Shown piece after piece: positions 1 through 7,010 of a DNA stretch of 11,245 bases. Each line of letters opens with the position of its first letter. Position 1 is the stretch's first letter. Below the pieces are notes generated by a model. That model did not search any database, was not told the origin of the DNA, and worked only from the letters and a program-made list of their open reading frames with translations. Source of the DNA: Campylobacterales bacterium (GTDB lineage Bacteria; Campylobacterota; Campylobacteria; Campylobacterales; Hydrogenimonadaceae); assembly GCA_027067015.1 (NCBI GenBank), contig JAMOMS010000153.1:1-11245 (forward strand). The letters are read 5' to 3'. The position numbers and the translations under genes are program-made.

Positions 1-400
1 TGTCGCCATGGCGCTCCAGCGAAGGGGAAGAGTGTGAAGCTTTTACCATCCCTTCTTGCTGCGGGTTGGGTTTACATAGCCGCCCCGGTTACCCGGGGCG
101 CTGGTGGGCTCTTACCCCGCCGTTTCACCCTTACCACTCCAATAACACGGGGCGGGAGCGAAGCCCCCGCTCCCTACGCTGACGCTGAGTCCGCTTCGGC
201 AGCGGGCCCGCGGCACTGGTGCCGCTTTTCGGCGGACAAGTCCGCCGGGGAGATTTCCCGCGTCAACGCCATGAAGTGGCGGTTTGCTTTCTGTTGCACT
301 GTCCCTCACCTTGCGGTGGCCGTCCGTTAGACGGAACCCTGCTTCACTGCAGCCCGGACTTTCCTCTTGGCCAAACCAAGCAAGCGCCTGCCGTGCCGTC
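1..400 (-). ncRNA. rnpB: RNase P RNA (bacterial type A), 3' end cut off by the window
   Basis: This is the catalytic RNA of ribonuclease P, which matures the 5' ends of tRNAs together with the RnpA protein. On the minus strand the universally conserved segments appear in the right order: the first conserved region GAGGAAAGTCCGGGC at 366-352, the block containing CAGTGCAACAGAAAGCAAAC at about 301-282, and the block containing GGTAAGGGTGAAA with GGTAAGAGCCCACC at 135-100. Several GC-rich stem-loops lie between them. The 5' end is set at about 400 from the promoter -10 box at 412-407 and is uncertain by a few bases. The 3' part that closes P1 and P4 lies beyond position 1. The segment between the second and third conserved blocks (277-136) is about 142 bases, far longer than in E. 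coli, which indicates a greatly expanded P12 arm. Apparent short open reading frames here are spurious. Confidence 0.95.
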
Positions 401-406
401 GGCGTA

Positions 407-412
407 ATTGTA
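407..412 (-). promoter_or_regulatory. Probable -10 box of rnpB
   Basis: TACAAT on the minus strand, one base off the sigma-70 consensus TATAAT, lies seven to eight bases before the inferred 5' end of RNase P RNA. The hexamer at the usual -35 position (435-430, TTTTCT) is poor. It falls in the T-rich tail of the upstream terminator. Campylobacterota promoters often lack a clear -35 box, so this does not argue against the call. Confidence 0.6.
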
Positions 413-427
413 ACACAATGTTTTGGG

Positions 428-458
428 AGAGAAAAAAGAGGACCCGCCCGAAGGCGGG
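428..458 (-). terminator. Intrinsic terminator of the oorDABC operon
   Basis: On the minus strand, 13 bases after the oorC stop codon, CCCGCC (458-453) and GGCGGG (448-443) form a perfect 6-bp stem. It is closed by a TTCG loop in the very stable C(UUCG)G form. A T-rich run follows directly (about 442-428). This is a standard Rho-independent terminator and ends the operon before rnpB begins. Confidence 0.85.
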
Positions 459-470
459 GAAAAGGAGGGT

Positions 471-1028
471 TTACTTGTTCATCGCCTCAAGGGCGTATTT
501 TTTACCAAGCTCATAGGCTTTAAGGTTGGCCTCATGCACCTTCTTGGGTACTTTGGAGAGCATGGTCTCAATCAGTACATCCTCGGGAATAGCGTTTTCA
601 AAGGTGTTGGCAATAGCCAGCGCCACGACGCTTTGGGTAATAACGTTGCCCACCTCCTCTTTGGCGATGGTGATGATGGGAATCTCGACAATATTCCACT
701 TTTTGCGGTCTTCGTCGGAAGGATAGACCAGGTTGGGGTCAATCACGATGGTACCGCCTTCGCGCACACCGTCTTTAAAGAGCTGATAACTCTTATCGGC
801 GACAGAGAGCATAAAGTCGATCTGGCCGTCGATGGCGTAGGGGTACCAGATCTCGTTGTCATCCAGCTGAATGTCAACGACGGTCGGACCGCCCCGCACC
901 TGGGAGGTGTAGGTCGCGGTTTTGACACCGTAACCGCCCATCTTGATCTTGGCTGCCGCGAAAATCTCTCCGGCCAGCAGAACACCCTGTCCGCCGACCC
1001 CGGTAAAACGCATTACAATTCTGCTCAT
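471..1028 (-). CDS. oorC: 2-oxoglutarate:ferredoxin oxidoreductase, gamma subunit
   Basis: This is the gamma subunit (185 aa) of the cytoplasmic four-subunit enzyme that interconverts succinyl-CoA plus CO2 and 2-oxoglutarate plus CoA, using ferredoxin (or flavodoxin). In the reductive TCA cycle this is a carbon-fixing step. The protein opens with the glycine-rich signature of the 2-oxoacid oxidoreductase gamma domain (GVGGQG at residues 10-15), followed by a conserved SQVRGG segment near residue 42. The length is normal for a stand-alone gamma subunit. The start ATG has AAGGGG five bases upstream, running out of the oorB stop codon, and the gap to oorB is 9 bases. It is the last gene of oorDABC and is followed by an intrinsic terminator. 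The wider family also includes pyruvate and 2-oxoisovalerate enzymes. The gene order and close match to the Helicobacter/Campylobacter oor arrangement favour 2-oxoglutarate. Confidence 0.93.
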   Translation of the reverse strand: MSRIVMRFTGVGGQGVLLAGEIFAAAKIKMGGYGVKTATYTSQVRGGPTVVDIQLDDNEIWYPYAIDGQIDFMLSVADKSYQLFKDGVREGGTIVIDPNLVYPSDEDRKKWNIVEIPIITIAKEEVGNVITQSVVALAIANTFENAIPEDVLIETMLSKVPKKVHEANLKAYELGKKYALEAMNK

Positions 1029-1037
1029 GACAACCCC

Positions 1038-1895
1038 TTAAATCACTTTTTTGAAATCGGCCGGCGTGATCTTGTCGCGCTTGCCCTGATAGACTTCCTG
1101 GAGCTTGCCGTACATCTCGCAGTACTCTTCGGCTTCGGTATCCTGCTTGAGAATACCGGTGGGCAGAAGGTTGAGGCGCTCCTCCTCGCTCATGGCGTCA
1201 TACTTTTTCTTGCTGACGGTGATGGAGTCGATCCAGTCGAGGTTCTCCATGGCGTTGGCCATCTTGTTTTTACGTCCCAGGTTGATGTGACAGTTGGAGA
1301 GAATCTCTACATAACTGAATCCCTTGTGCTGAAGCGCGGCGGTGATCACTTTTTCCATTTTTTTAGGCTCGCTCACCTTTTCGCGGGCGACGAAGGAGGC
1401 GCCGGCGGCTTCGGCCAGTTTACAACCGTCAAAGGTGGGGTCGATGTTACCCTGCTTCATTGTCACCGACCAGAAACCGCGGGGCGTGGTGGGTGAGGTC
1501 TGGGAGTTGGTCAGACCGTAGATGAAGTTGTTGATAACGATAAGCGTGATGTCGATATTGCGGCGACATCCGTGAATGGTGTGGTTACCGCCGATAGCCA
1601 GGGCGTCACCGTCACCGGCCACGCAGACGACGTGTTTGTCGGGGTTGGCCAGTTTGATACCCGTGGCATACGCGACGGTACGGCCGTGGGTGGTGTGGAC
1701 GGTATTGAAGTCAATATAGGAGCTGAAACGTCCGGAACAGCCGATACCGGAAACCACGCACATATCGTCCTTGCTGATGCCAAGTTTGTCTACTGCGCGG
1801 ATAAACGCTTTGAGAATAACGCCGTCGCCGCATCCCCAGCACCAGAGGGTGGGCATTTTCTGGAGTCGCAAATAGTTGTCGTAGTTAAAAGCCAT
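1038..1895 (-). CDS. oorB: 2-oxoglutarate:ferredoxin oxidoreductase, beta subunit (thiamine diphosphate binding)
   Basis: This 285-aa subunit holds the thiamine diphosphate and an iron-sulfur cluster at the active site of the 2-oxoglutarate oxidoreductase. The TPP/Mg motif starts with GDGD at residues 94-97 and ends with the NN pair at 122-123. Four cysteines fit the cluster ligands of this family: C19 and C22 in WCWGCG, C53 in SGIGCSGR and C202 in SNCH. The start is fixed by a perfect eight-base Shine-Dalgarno (AAGGAGGT at 1911-1904) eight bases before the ATG. That site lies inside the end of oorA. Only one base separates the oorA stop from this ATG, so the two chains are probably made in a coupled way, as expected for partners in a fixed ratio. 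Length and motifs are complete and I see no defect. Confidence 0.95.
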   Translation of the reverse strand: MAFNYDNYLRLQKMPTLWCWGCGDGVILKAFIRAVDKLGISKDDMCVVSGIGCSGRFSSYIDFNTVHTTHGRTVAYATGIKLANPDKHVVCVAGDGDALAIGGNHTIHGCRRNIDITLIVINNFIYGLTNSQTSPTTPRGFWSVTMKQGNIDPTFDGCKLAEAAGASFVAREKVSEPKKMEKVITAALQHKGFSYVEILSNCHINLGRKNKMANAMENLDWIDSITVSKKKYDAMSEEERLNLLPTGILKQDTEAEEYCEMYGKLQEVYQGKRDKITPADFKKVI

Positions 1896-1896
1896 A

Positions 1897-3030
1897 TTAG
1901 AAGACCTCCTTCACTTTGTCAATGATATCCTGCGGCGAGAAGGGCCGTCCGTTGGTTTTGGTCAGTTTTTGAATATCCTTGCGGCCCATGGCGCGCTGAA
2001 TCTCTTCGAGGTATTGTCCCTGGTTGAGCTCTACGGAGAGAACTTTGTCAAACTTCTGTCCCAGCTCGTAGAGCCGTTTTTCGGGGCTGGGCCACAGGGT
2101 AATGGGGCGGAACATACCCGCTTTGATGCCCTCTTCGCGCAAGCGGTTGATCGCCTCTTTAATGGCCAGCGACGCGGAACCGTAACCGATGAGCAGAATA
2201 TCGGCGTCATCAAGCATATACTCTTCGTTGTACTCCAGCTCGTCGGTGTGCTCGTCCACTTTGCGGAAGAGGCGGTCAATGAGCTTGCGGCAGGTTTCGA
2301 TCTCTTCGGTCGGGAAGCCCATGGCGTCATGGTGCAGGCCGGTGAAGTGGTAGCGATAGCCCTTGAACATCGGGTTAAGTACCGCGGGCTGATCCTGGGG
2401 CACGTCGTAGGGGCGGTACTCTTCCGGCGGACCGTCAAAGGTTTTGCGGGGCTTGATGCCGGCTTGAACCTCTTCCAGATCGGGCAGGATCGCCTTGCCG
2501 TGCATGTGGCCGATAGTCTCGTCCAGCAGAACGATCACCGGTTGCATGAAGCGGTCGGCCAGGTTGAAAGCGCGAACCACTTCGGTATAGCACTCCTGCA
2601 GGTTACCCGCACACAGAGTAATAGACTTGTAGTCACCGTGGCTGGGGTTTTTGGCCTGGGCGACGTCACCCTGGCTGACACGGGTAGGCAGACCGGTAGA
2701 GGGGCCGCCGCGCATGACGTTGACCACAACCAGCGGCACTTCCGCCATCTGGGCCAATCCCAGGTTTTCGGCTTTAAGGCTGATGCCGGGGCCGGAAGTG
2801 GCCGTCATGGCGCGCACGCCGCTCATGGCCGCGCCGATGGCCGCGCAGATACCGGCGATCTCATCTTCCATCTGAATGGACGCGCCGCCCACTTTGGGAA
2901 GCAGGTCGGAGATGGTGTGCATGATCTCACTGGAGGGGGTAATGGGATAGCCTCCGAAGAACCGGCATCCCGCGTCTACCGCCGCCTTGGCGGCCAGGTC
3001 GTTACCGCTTGAAATTACTTCTCTTGCCAT
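1897..3030 (-). CDS. oorA: 2-oxoglutarate:ferredoxin oxidoreductase, alpha subunit
   Basis: This is the 377-aa alpha subunit, which carries the pyrimidine-binding domain I and domain II of the 2-oxoacid:acceptor oxidoreductase fold. Visible family signatures are YPITPSSE (residues 28-35), TSGPG (78-82) and RGGPSTGLPT (107-116). The YPITP loop is the 2-oxoacid-recognising segment of these enzymes. There is no fused gamma domain at the N-terminus, which agrees with a separate oorC gene. The start ATG has AAGGAG six bases upstream, and that site overlaps the TAA stop of oorD, so re-initiation after oorD is likely. With oorB and oorC it forms the catalytic core, and OorD passes the electrons. KorA-type or PorA-type naming would be possible. 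The oorD-A-B-C order supports the 2-oxoglutarate assignment. Confidence 0.94.
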   Translation of the reverse strand: MAREVISSGNDLAAKAAVDAGCRFFGGYPITPSSEIMHTISDLLPKVGGASIQMEDEIAGICAAIGAAMSGVRAMTATSGPGISLKAENLGLAQMAEVPLVVVNVMRGGPSTGLPTRVSQGDVAQAKNPSHGDYKSITLCAGNLQECYTEVVRAFNLADRFMQPVIVLLDETIGHMHGKAILPDLEEVQAGIKPRKTFDGPPEEYRPYDVPQDQPAVLNPMFKGYRYHFTGLHHDAMGFPTEEIETCRKLIDRLFRKVDEHTDELEYNEEYMLDDADILLIGYGSASLAIKEAINRLREEGIKAGMFRPITLWPSPEKRLYELGQKFDKVLSVELNQGQYLEEIQRAMGRKDIQKLTKTNGRPFSPQDIIDKVKEVF

Positions 3031-3040
3031 TCAAATCTCC

Positions 3041-3358
3041 TTATGCACTCAGCGTCATGTAGTTGTTATTCTTGATCGCCTCGGCGCGCTCTTTGGCCGC
3101 ATCGGTCAGTTTGGCGAATTTATACTCTTTGCGGTCGGCCACGAAAATCGCGAAATCGGGACAGCTCAACTCGCAGTCATTACACCCGATACACATTTCG
3201 GGGGCTTCGACGGTGATCATGGCACCCAGAACCGAATGGGGCTCGTAACGCATGGCCAAAACCCCGGCGGGGCAGGCGTCTACACAGATGTCGCACGCCT
3301 TACAGCGATTCTCATCGGTCCAAACCGGTGTATTTTCCGGCGCTTTCATCAGACTCAT
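3041..3358 (-). CDS. oorD: 2-oxoglutarate:ferredoxin oxidoreductase, delta subunit (2x[4Fe-4S] ferredoxin-like)
   Basis: This small subunit (105 aa) relays electrons between the thiamine centre of OorAB and an external ferredoxin or flavodoxin. Two classical CxxCxxCxxxCP cluster motifs are intact: C19, C22, C25 and C29, then C56, C59, C62 and C66, giving two [4Fe-4S] clusters. The tail after residue 75 is charged and helical-looking. I chose the ATG at 3358, with AAGGAG five bases upstream. A GTG at 3361, directly in front and in frame, would add one residue but lies too close to the ribosome-binding site. It is the first gene of oorDABC, 10 bases before oorA and 153 bases after sucD. A free-standing ferredoxin is a less likely reading because the gene is locked into the operon. 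Confidence 0.93.
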   Translation of the reverse strand: MSLMKAPENTPVWTDENRCKACDICVDACPAGVLAMRYEPHSVLGAMITVEAPEMCIGCNDCELSCPDFAIFVADRKEYKFAKLTDAAKERAEAIKNNNYMTLSA

Positions 3359-3375
3359 CACTTCTCCTTCGTTAA

Positions 3376-3381
3376 ATTGTA
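3376..3381 (-). promoter_or_regulatory. Possible -10 box of an oorDABC promoter
   Basis: TACAAT on the minus strand, the same hexamer as ahead of rnpB, lies 17 bases before the oorD start codon. A start about seven bases downstream would leave a leader that barely includes the AAGGAG site (3369-3364), which weakens the call. A second AT-rich hexamer, TTATAT (3403-3398), could serve instead with a leader of about 30 bases. No good -35 box is seen for either. Confidence 0.3.
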
Positions 3382-3428
3382 GACAACCGTCTCAGTCATA
3401 TAACGGATCACTTTTCAGCATATCCCAA

Positions 3429-3467
3429 CGGGTGTAAGGAAGAAATTAAAGTTTCTCCCCACACCCG
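3429..3467 (-). other. Stem-loop in the sucD-oorD gap (second of two)
   Basis: In the minus-strand RNA, CGGGTGT (3467-3461) pairs perfectly with ACACCCG (3435-3429). The stem continues inward through two G-U pairs, G-C, G-C, A-U and another G-U pair, then one mismatch and two A-U pairs, leaving a short AU-rich loop. On the plus strand the three G-U positions become A-C mismatches, so the fold suits the transcript of these genes and not its antisense. No T-tract follows, so it is not a standard intrinsic terminator. A role in attenuation, 3'-end protection or processing between the suc and oor parts is inference. Confidence 0.5.
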
Positions 3468-3469
3468 CC

Positions 3470-3497
3470 GGCACGATACACTGTTACCATTCGTGCC
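3470..3497 (-). other. Stem-loop just after sucD (first of two)
   Basis: GGCACGA (3497-3491) and TCGTGCC (3476-3470) form a perfect 7-bp stem around a 14-base loop, starting 14 bases after the sucD stop codon. Only two bases separate it from the next stem-loop. A third weak hairpin (3521-3506) has the sucD stop codon in its loop. None is followed by a T-tract. Confidence 0.5.
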
Positions 3498-3511
3498 ACG
3501 CTTTTGGGCGC

Positions 3512-4384
3512 TTAGCGGCCCATCACCTCTTTTACCGCCTTGCCGATATCCGCGGGAGAGACCACCACTTTGACGCCGGCCGCTTCCAGGGCCGCCATCT
3601 TCTCGGCCGCCGTACCGCTACCGCCGCTGATAATGGCGCCGGCGTGTCCCATCCGTTTGCCTTTGGGCGCGGTCTGACCGGCGATGAAGGCGACGACAGG
3701 CTTGGTGATGTTCTCTTTGATGAACTTGGCCGCCTGGATCTCCAGGTCACCGCCGATCTCACCGATCATCACAATGGCCTCGGTTTCGGGATCGGCCTCA
3801 AACATCGGCAGGAGTTGTTTGTAGCTAAGGCCAATGATCGGGTCGCCGCCGATACCCACGGCCGTGGTGATACCCAGCCCCTCTTTAACCACCTGGTTAC
3901 TCGCCTCATAGGTGAGCGTACCGGACTTGGAGATGAGTCCGACGGGACCTTTTTTGAAGATAAAGCCGGGCATGATGCCGATTTTGCACTCTTCGGCGGT
4001 GATGATGCCGGGGCAGTTGGGCCCGATGGTGTTCATGCCTTTTTTGGTGGCGTAGGCTTTGGCGTACATCATATCTTTCACGGGCGCGCCCTCGGTGATG
4101 ATAACCGCCAACTCAATGCCCGCGTCCGCCGCTTCCATCACGGCGTCAGCCACGAAGGCCGGCGGTACGAAGATCATGGAGACGGTCGCGCCCGTGGCTT
4201 TGACCGCTTCGTCTACGGTGTTAAAAACCGGCTGACCCAGATGCTCCTGACCGCCCTTGCCCGGCGTGACGCCGCCGACAATCTTGGTGCCGTAATCCAT
4301 ACACTGGGAGGCGTGGAACGTTCCCTCTTTACCGGTGAAGCCCTGTACGATAACCTTGGTGTCTTTGTTTACCAGAATACTCAT
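3512..4384 (-). CDS. sucD: Succinyl-CoA synthetase, alpha subunit
   Basis: The alpha subunit (290 aa; the E. coli protein is 289) binds CoA and carries the phosphohistidine of succinyl-CoA synthetase. The CoA-binding Rossmann domain is seen at the N-terminus with [10 protein letters not shown] (residues 15-24), followed by GPNCPG (121-126) and the active-site histidine H247 in GHAGAI, equivalent to E. coli H246. In the reductive cycle the enzyme spends ATP to make succinyl-CoA for OorDABC, encoded next in the same direction. In the oxidative direction it yields ATP. The start ATG has GGAGG nine bases upstream in the 15-base gap after sucC. Nothing is missing or broken. The gene is followed by a 150-base gap with stem-loops rather than by an immediate junction, so a change in transcript level may occur here. 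Confidence 0.96.
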   Translation of the reverse strand: MSILVNKDTKVIVQGFTGKEGTFHASQCMDYGTKIVGGVTPGKGGQEHLGQPVFNTVDEAVKATGATVSMIFVPPAFVADAVMEAADAGIELAVIITEGAPVKDMMYAKAYATKKGMNTIGPNCPGIITAEECKIGIMPGFIFKKGPVGLISKSGTLTYEASNQVVKEGLGITTAVGIGGDPIIGLSYKQLLPMFEADPETEAIVMIGEIGGDLEIQAAKFIKENITKPVVAFIAGQTAPKGKRMGHAGAIISGGSGTAAEKMAALEAAGVKVVVSPADIGKAVKEVMGR

Positions 4385-4399
4385 TGTCTCTCTCCTCCC

Positions 4400-5563
4400 T
4401 TACTTCGCGGCTTCCACCGCTTTTTTCGCGCCGTCGGCCAGGTCGGTGGCCGAAATGATGTTCTTGATGCCGGCGTTTTTGAGAATCTCCGCCGCCTCTT
4501 CCGCGTTGGTGCCGTCCAGGCGTACCACGACCGGCACGTTCACGTCGGTCAGCTTGGTCGCTTCCAAAATACCGTTGGCAACCCTATCACAGCGTACGAT
4601 ACCGCCGAAGATATTGACAAAAATCGCTTTGACATTGGGGTCTTTGAGAATAATCTCAAACCCTTTGGCAACCGTTTCGGGGTTGGCCCCGCCGCCAACA
4701 TCCAGGAAGTTGGCCGGCTCGCCCCCTTCGTGCTTGATGATATCCATGGTGGCCATGGCCAAACCCGCGCCGTTAACCATACAACCCACGTTGCCGTCAA
4801 GTTTAATATAGCTAAGGCCGTGTTGCTTGGCCTCTACCTCGGTGGGCTCCTCTTCGCTCAAGTCCCGCATCTCGGCGATGTCGGGGTGGCGTCCCAGGGC
4901 GTTGTCGTCAAAGCCCATCTTGGCATCCAGCGCCAGGAATTTGCCGTCGCCGGTTTTGATGAGGGGGTTGATCTCGATCATCTCGGCATCATTGTCCATG
5001 TAGACATCATAGAGCGCCTTGGCGAATTTGATGAAGGTGCCGACCTCCTCTTTGGGCAGACCCAGACCGAACGCCAGTTGCCGGCCGTGGAAGCCCTGGA
5101 AGCCGATGGCGGGATCGATATGGACTTTGACGATCTTCTCGGGGCTCTCTTCCGCCACCTTCTCAATCTCCATACCGCCCTCGGTAGAGGCCATCATCAC
5201 CGGCATCTCCGCCGCGCGGTCAAGCAACATACCCAGGTAGAACTCCGCTTTGATGTCGGCGCCCTCTTCAATGTAGACCTTCTGAACCAGCTTTCCTTCG
5301 GGGCCGGTCTGGTGGGTTACCAGCGTCATACCCAAAATCTTGTCGGCCCAATCGCGAACCTCATCCAGGCTTTTGGCCAGCTTGACACCGCCGCCCAGTC
5401 CCCGGCCGCCGGCGTGGATCTGGGCTTTGACCACCCAGAGGTTGCCGCCCAGGTTTTTGGCCGCTTCCACCGCTTCATCCACGGTAAAGGCTACCTGTCC
5501 GCGGGGAACGGGCACGCCGTACTTGCGGAAGATCTCTTTGGCTTGATATTCATGTATGTTCAT
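4400..5563 (-). CDS. sucC: Succinyl-CoA synthetase (ADP-forming), beta subunit
   Basis: The beta subunit (387 aa; E. coli 388) provides the ATP-grasp nucleotide site and binds succinate. The N-terminal ATP-grasp part shows [18 protein letters not shown] at residues 44-61, the family signature. The C-terminal ligase domain has [19 protein letters not shown] near residues 290-310 and [10 protein letters not shown] after it. Metal and phosphate contacts are expected in EINPLI near residue 196. The start ATG has AAGGA six bases upstream. An in-frame ATG further into the gene would remove the conserved [10 protein letters not shown] opening, so it is rejected. It lies 24 bases after the fumarase beta gene and 15 before sucD, well within operon spacing. 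ATP rather than GTP use is inferred from the bacterial family and is not proven here. Confidence 0.96.
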   Translation of the reverse strand: MNIHEYQAKEIFRKYGVPVPRGQVAFTVDEAVEAAKNLGGNLWVVKAQIHAGGRGLGGGVKLAKSLDEVRDWADKILGMTLVTHQTGPEGKLVQKVYIEEGADIKAEFYLGMLLDRAAEMPVMMASTEGGMEIEKVAEESPEKIVKVHIDPAIGFQGFHGRQLAFGLGLPKEEVGTFIKFAKALYDVYMDNDAEMIEINPLIKTGDGKFLALDAKMGFDDNALGRHPDIAEMRDLSEEEPTEVEAKQHGLSYIKLDGNVGCMVNGAGLAMATMDIIKHEGGEPANFLDVGGGANPETVAKGFEIILKDPNVKAIFVNIFGGIVRCDRVANGILEATKLTDVNVPVVVRLDGTNAEEAAEILKNAGIKNIISATDLADGAKKAVEAAK

Positions 5564-5587
5564 GCGTCGTCCTTTTTGATGTTGGGT

Positions 5588-6148
5588 TTAATCTTTTACT
5601 TCGTACTGCTTACGACCCTCTTCGTAAAGGTCGTTGCCGTACGCGTCGTTGATGACCGTCACCGGAAACTCCTCGACCTTCAGCTCCCGTACCGCTTCGG
5701 GCCCAAGCTCTTCATAGGCGATCACCTTGGCCTCTTTGATCAGCTTGCCAAGCAATGCCCCCGCGCCGCCGGTGGCGCCAAAATAGACCGCCTTGTGCTT
5801 TTGGCAGGCGTCTTTGACCGCCTGGTTGCGTTTGCCCTTGCCGATCATCCCTTTAAGACCGTGCTCGATGAGCGTGGGCGAATAGCTGTCCATCCGGTAG
5901 CTGGTGGTCGGCCCCGCGCTACCGATCGGCTCGCCCGGCTTGGGCGGGGTGGGCCCGACAAAGTAGATCACCGCCCCTTTGAGCTCAAAAGGCAGGGGTT
6001 CGCCTTTGGCAATCAAATCCACCAGCCGTTTGTGGGCGGCGTCGCGGGCGGTATAGATGGTGCCGGAGAGGTAGACGATATCTCCGGCCTTGAGTTTTTC
6101 GATATCTTCGTCGCTAAGCGGCGTGGTCAGATGGTAGACTTCACTCAT
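5588..6148 (-). CDS. Class I (iron-sulfur) fumarate hydratase, beta subunit
   Basis: This 186-aa protein matches the C-terminal domain of class I fumarases as a separate chain. It pairs with the alpha subunit encoded just upstream to interconvert malate and fumarate. Substrate-binding signatures are intact: TARDAAHKR (residues 33-41), GPTTSYRMD (79-87) and GKG (103-105). In the Leishmania class I enzyme the matching arginines, threonine and lysine contact the substrate. The start ATG has AAGGAGG five bases upstream, overlapping the TAA of the alpha gene with a 10-base gap. The L-tartrate dehydratase beta subunit belongs to the same family and cannot be excluded by motif alone. The position between mdh and sucCD makes fumarase far more likely. 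I leave the symbol blank because fumA and fumB denote different, single-chain enzymes in E. coli. Confidence 0.92.
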   Translation of the reverse strand: MSEVYHLTTPLSDEDIEKLKAGDIVYLSGTIYTARDAAHKRLVDLIAKGEPLPFELKGAVIYFVGPTPPKPGEPIGSAGPTTSYRMDSYSPTLIEHGLKGMIGKGKRNQAVKDACQKHKAVYFGATGGAGALLGKLIKEAKVIAYEELGPEAVRELKVEEFPVTVINDAYGNDLYEEGRKQYEVKD

Positions 6149-6158
6149 ACAATCCTCC

Positions 6159-7010
6159 TTACAGGGTAACGTGGCCGTGGCGACTGCTGTGGCACTGCAC
6201 GTTGACGCTCACCGGCAGACTGGCTATATGGCAGGGGTTTTTCTCGACATGCACGGCCAGAACCGTCTGGGTGCCGCCCATACCCATGGCGCCGATACCC
6301 AGTTTGTTGAGCTCCTCAAGAAGCTCCTGCTCAAAGGCGGCGATTTCGGGATCGGGGTTGGGGGTACCCGCCTCACGAAAGAGCGCGTATTTACTGGAAA
6401 TGGCCGCCTTTTCAAAAGTGCCGCCGATACCCACGCCTACGATAATGGGGGGGCAGGGGTTGGGGCCGGCTTCGGAGATGACCTCTTTGACAAAGGCCTT
6501 GACCCCTTCGGCCCCCTGGGCGGGCGCCAGGACGCGGGCGCGGCTGACGTTTTCGCTTCCGCCGCCTTTGGCCGCGTACTCGATCTCGATTTTGTCGCCT
6601 TCGACAATATCAATATGGATAACGGCGGGCAGGTTGTAGCCCACCTCCTCTTTGAGGTTGCGCCGGCTGAAGCACTCGCAGGTGGAGGCGCGAAGATACC
6701 CCTCTTTGTATCCTTGCTCAGTCCCTTCGTTGACGGCGTCTTTGAGCAGGCCGCCGGTAATGCGGACATCCTGCCCCACCTTGATGAAGTAGACCGCCAA
6801 CCCGGTATCCTGGCACAAAGGGCGCTCCTCACTGCGGGCGATCTCGGCGTTTTCAAGCAGTTGCTCCAGCACCTTCTTGGCCACCGGGCTTTTCTCTTTC
6901 TCGTGCGCTTCTTTGAGCTTTTTCAGGGCATCTTCGGGCAGATGGGTGGCGGTGTGCATCACCAGGTTCTTGACCGCTTTGACAATATCCTCGTAGGCAA
7001 TCTCTCTCAT
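6159..7010 (-). CDS. Class I (iron-sulfur) fumarate hydratase, alpha subunit
   Basis: This 283-aa chain corresponds to the N-terminal, [4Fe-4S]-binding domain of class I fumarases. Candidate cluster cysteines are C66 in LCQDTG, C186 in NPCPP just before VGVGIGG, and C260 in [10 protein letters not shown]273 in the VQCH segment is a further conserved-looking cysteine. An oxygen-labile [4Fe-4S] enzyme fits an anaerobic or microaerobic life. The ATG overlaps the mdh stop by four bases (ATGA), with GAGGAG five bases upstream inside mdh, so translation is probably coupled to mdh. The stop overlaps the ribosome-binding site of the beta gene. The split alpha/beta form is usual in many anaerobes and Campylobacterota autotrophs. 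Tartrate dehydratase alpha is the alternative within the family but does not fit the context. Confidence 0.93.
   Translation of the reverse strand: MREIAYEDIVKAVKNLVMHTATHLPEDALKKLKEAHEKEKSPVAKKVLEQLLENAEIARSEERPLCQDTGLAVYFIKVGQDVRITGGLLKDAVNEGTEQGYKEGYLRASTCECFSRRNLKEEVGYNLPAVIHIDIVEGDKIEIEYAAKGGGSENVSRARVLAPAQGAEGVKAFVKEVISEAGPNPCPPIIVGVGIGGTFEKAAISSKYALFREAGTPNPDPEIAAFEQELLEELNKLGIGAMGMGGTQTVLAVHVEKNPCHIASLPVSVNVQCHSSRHGHVTL

Noticed and set aside
154..247. GC-rich inverted repeats that could be read as a mobile repeat or a CRISPR-like array
   Set aside because: The hairpins differ in sequence, have no regular spacing and sit between conserved RNase P RNA blocks, so they are treated as parts of rnpB.
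34..407. Short open reading frames on both strands across the first 400 bases
   Set aside because: They lie within the RNase P RNA, whose conserved blocks explain the sequence. The many hairpins also make protein coding unlikely.
423..1496. Plus-strand frame of 357 codons over oorC and oorB; similar frames at 1969-3012, 6171-7184 and 7034-7999
   Set aside because: All are antisense to genes with clear family motifs and intact ribosome-binding sites. None has a convincing start region or recognisable protein features.
3644..6169. Open reading frame of 841 codons on the plus strand, antisense to sucD, sucC and the fumarase beta gene
   Set aside because: It crosses three well-supported genes and the gaps between them. 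It has no recognisable domain, and its composition is that of reversed GC-rich codons. In GC-rich genes that rarely use TTA, CTA or TCA codons, long antisense frames arise without function.
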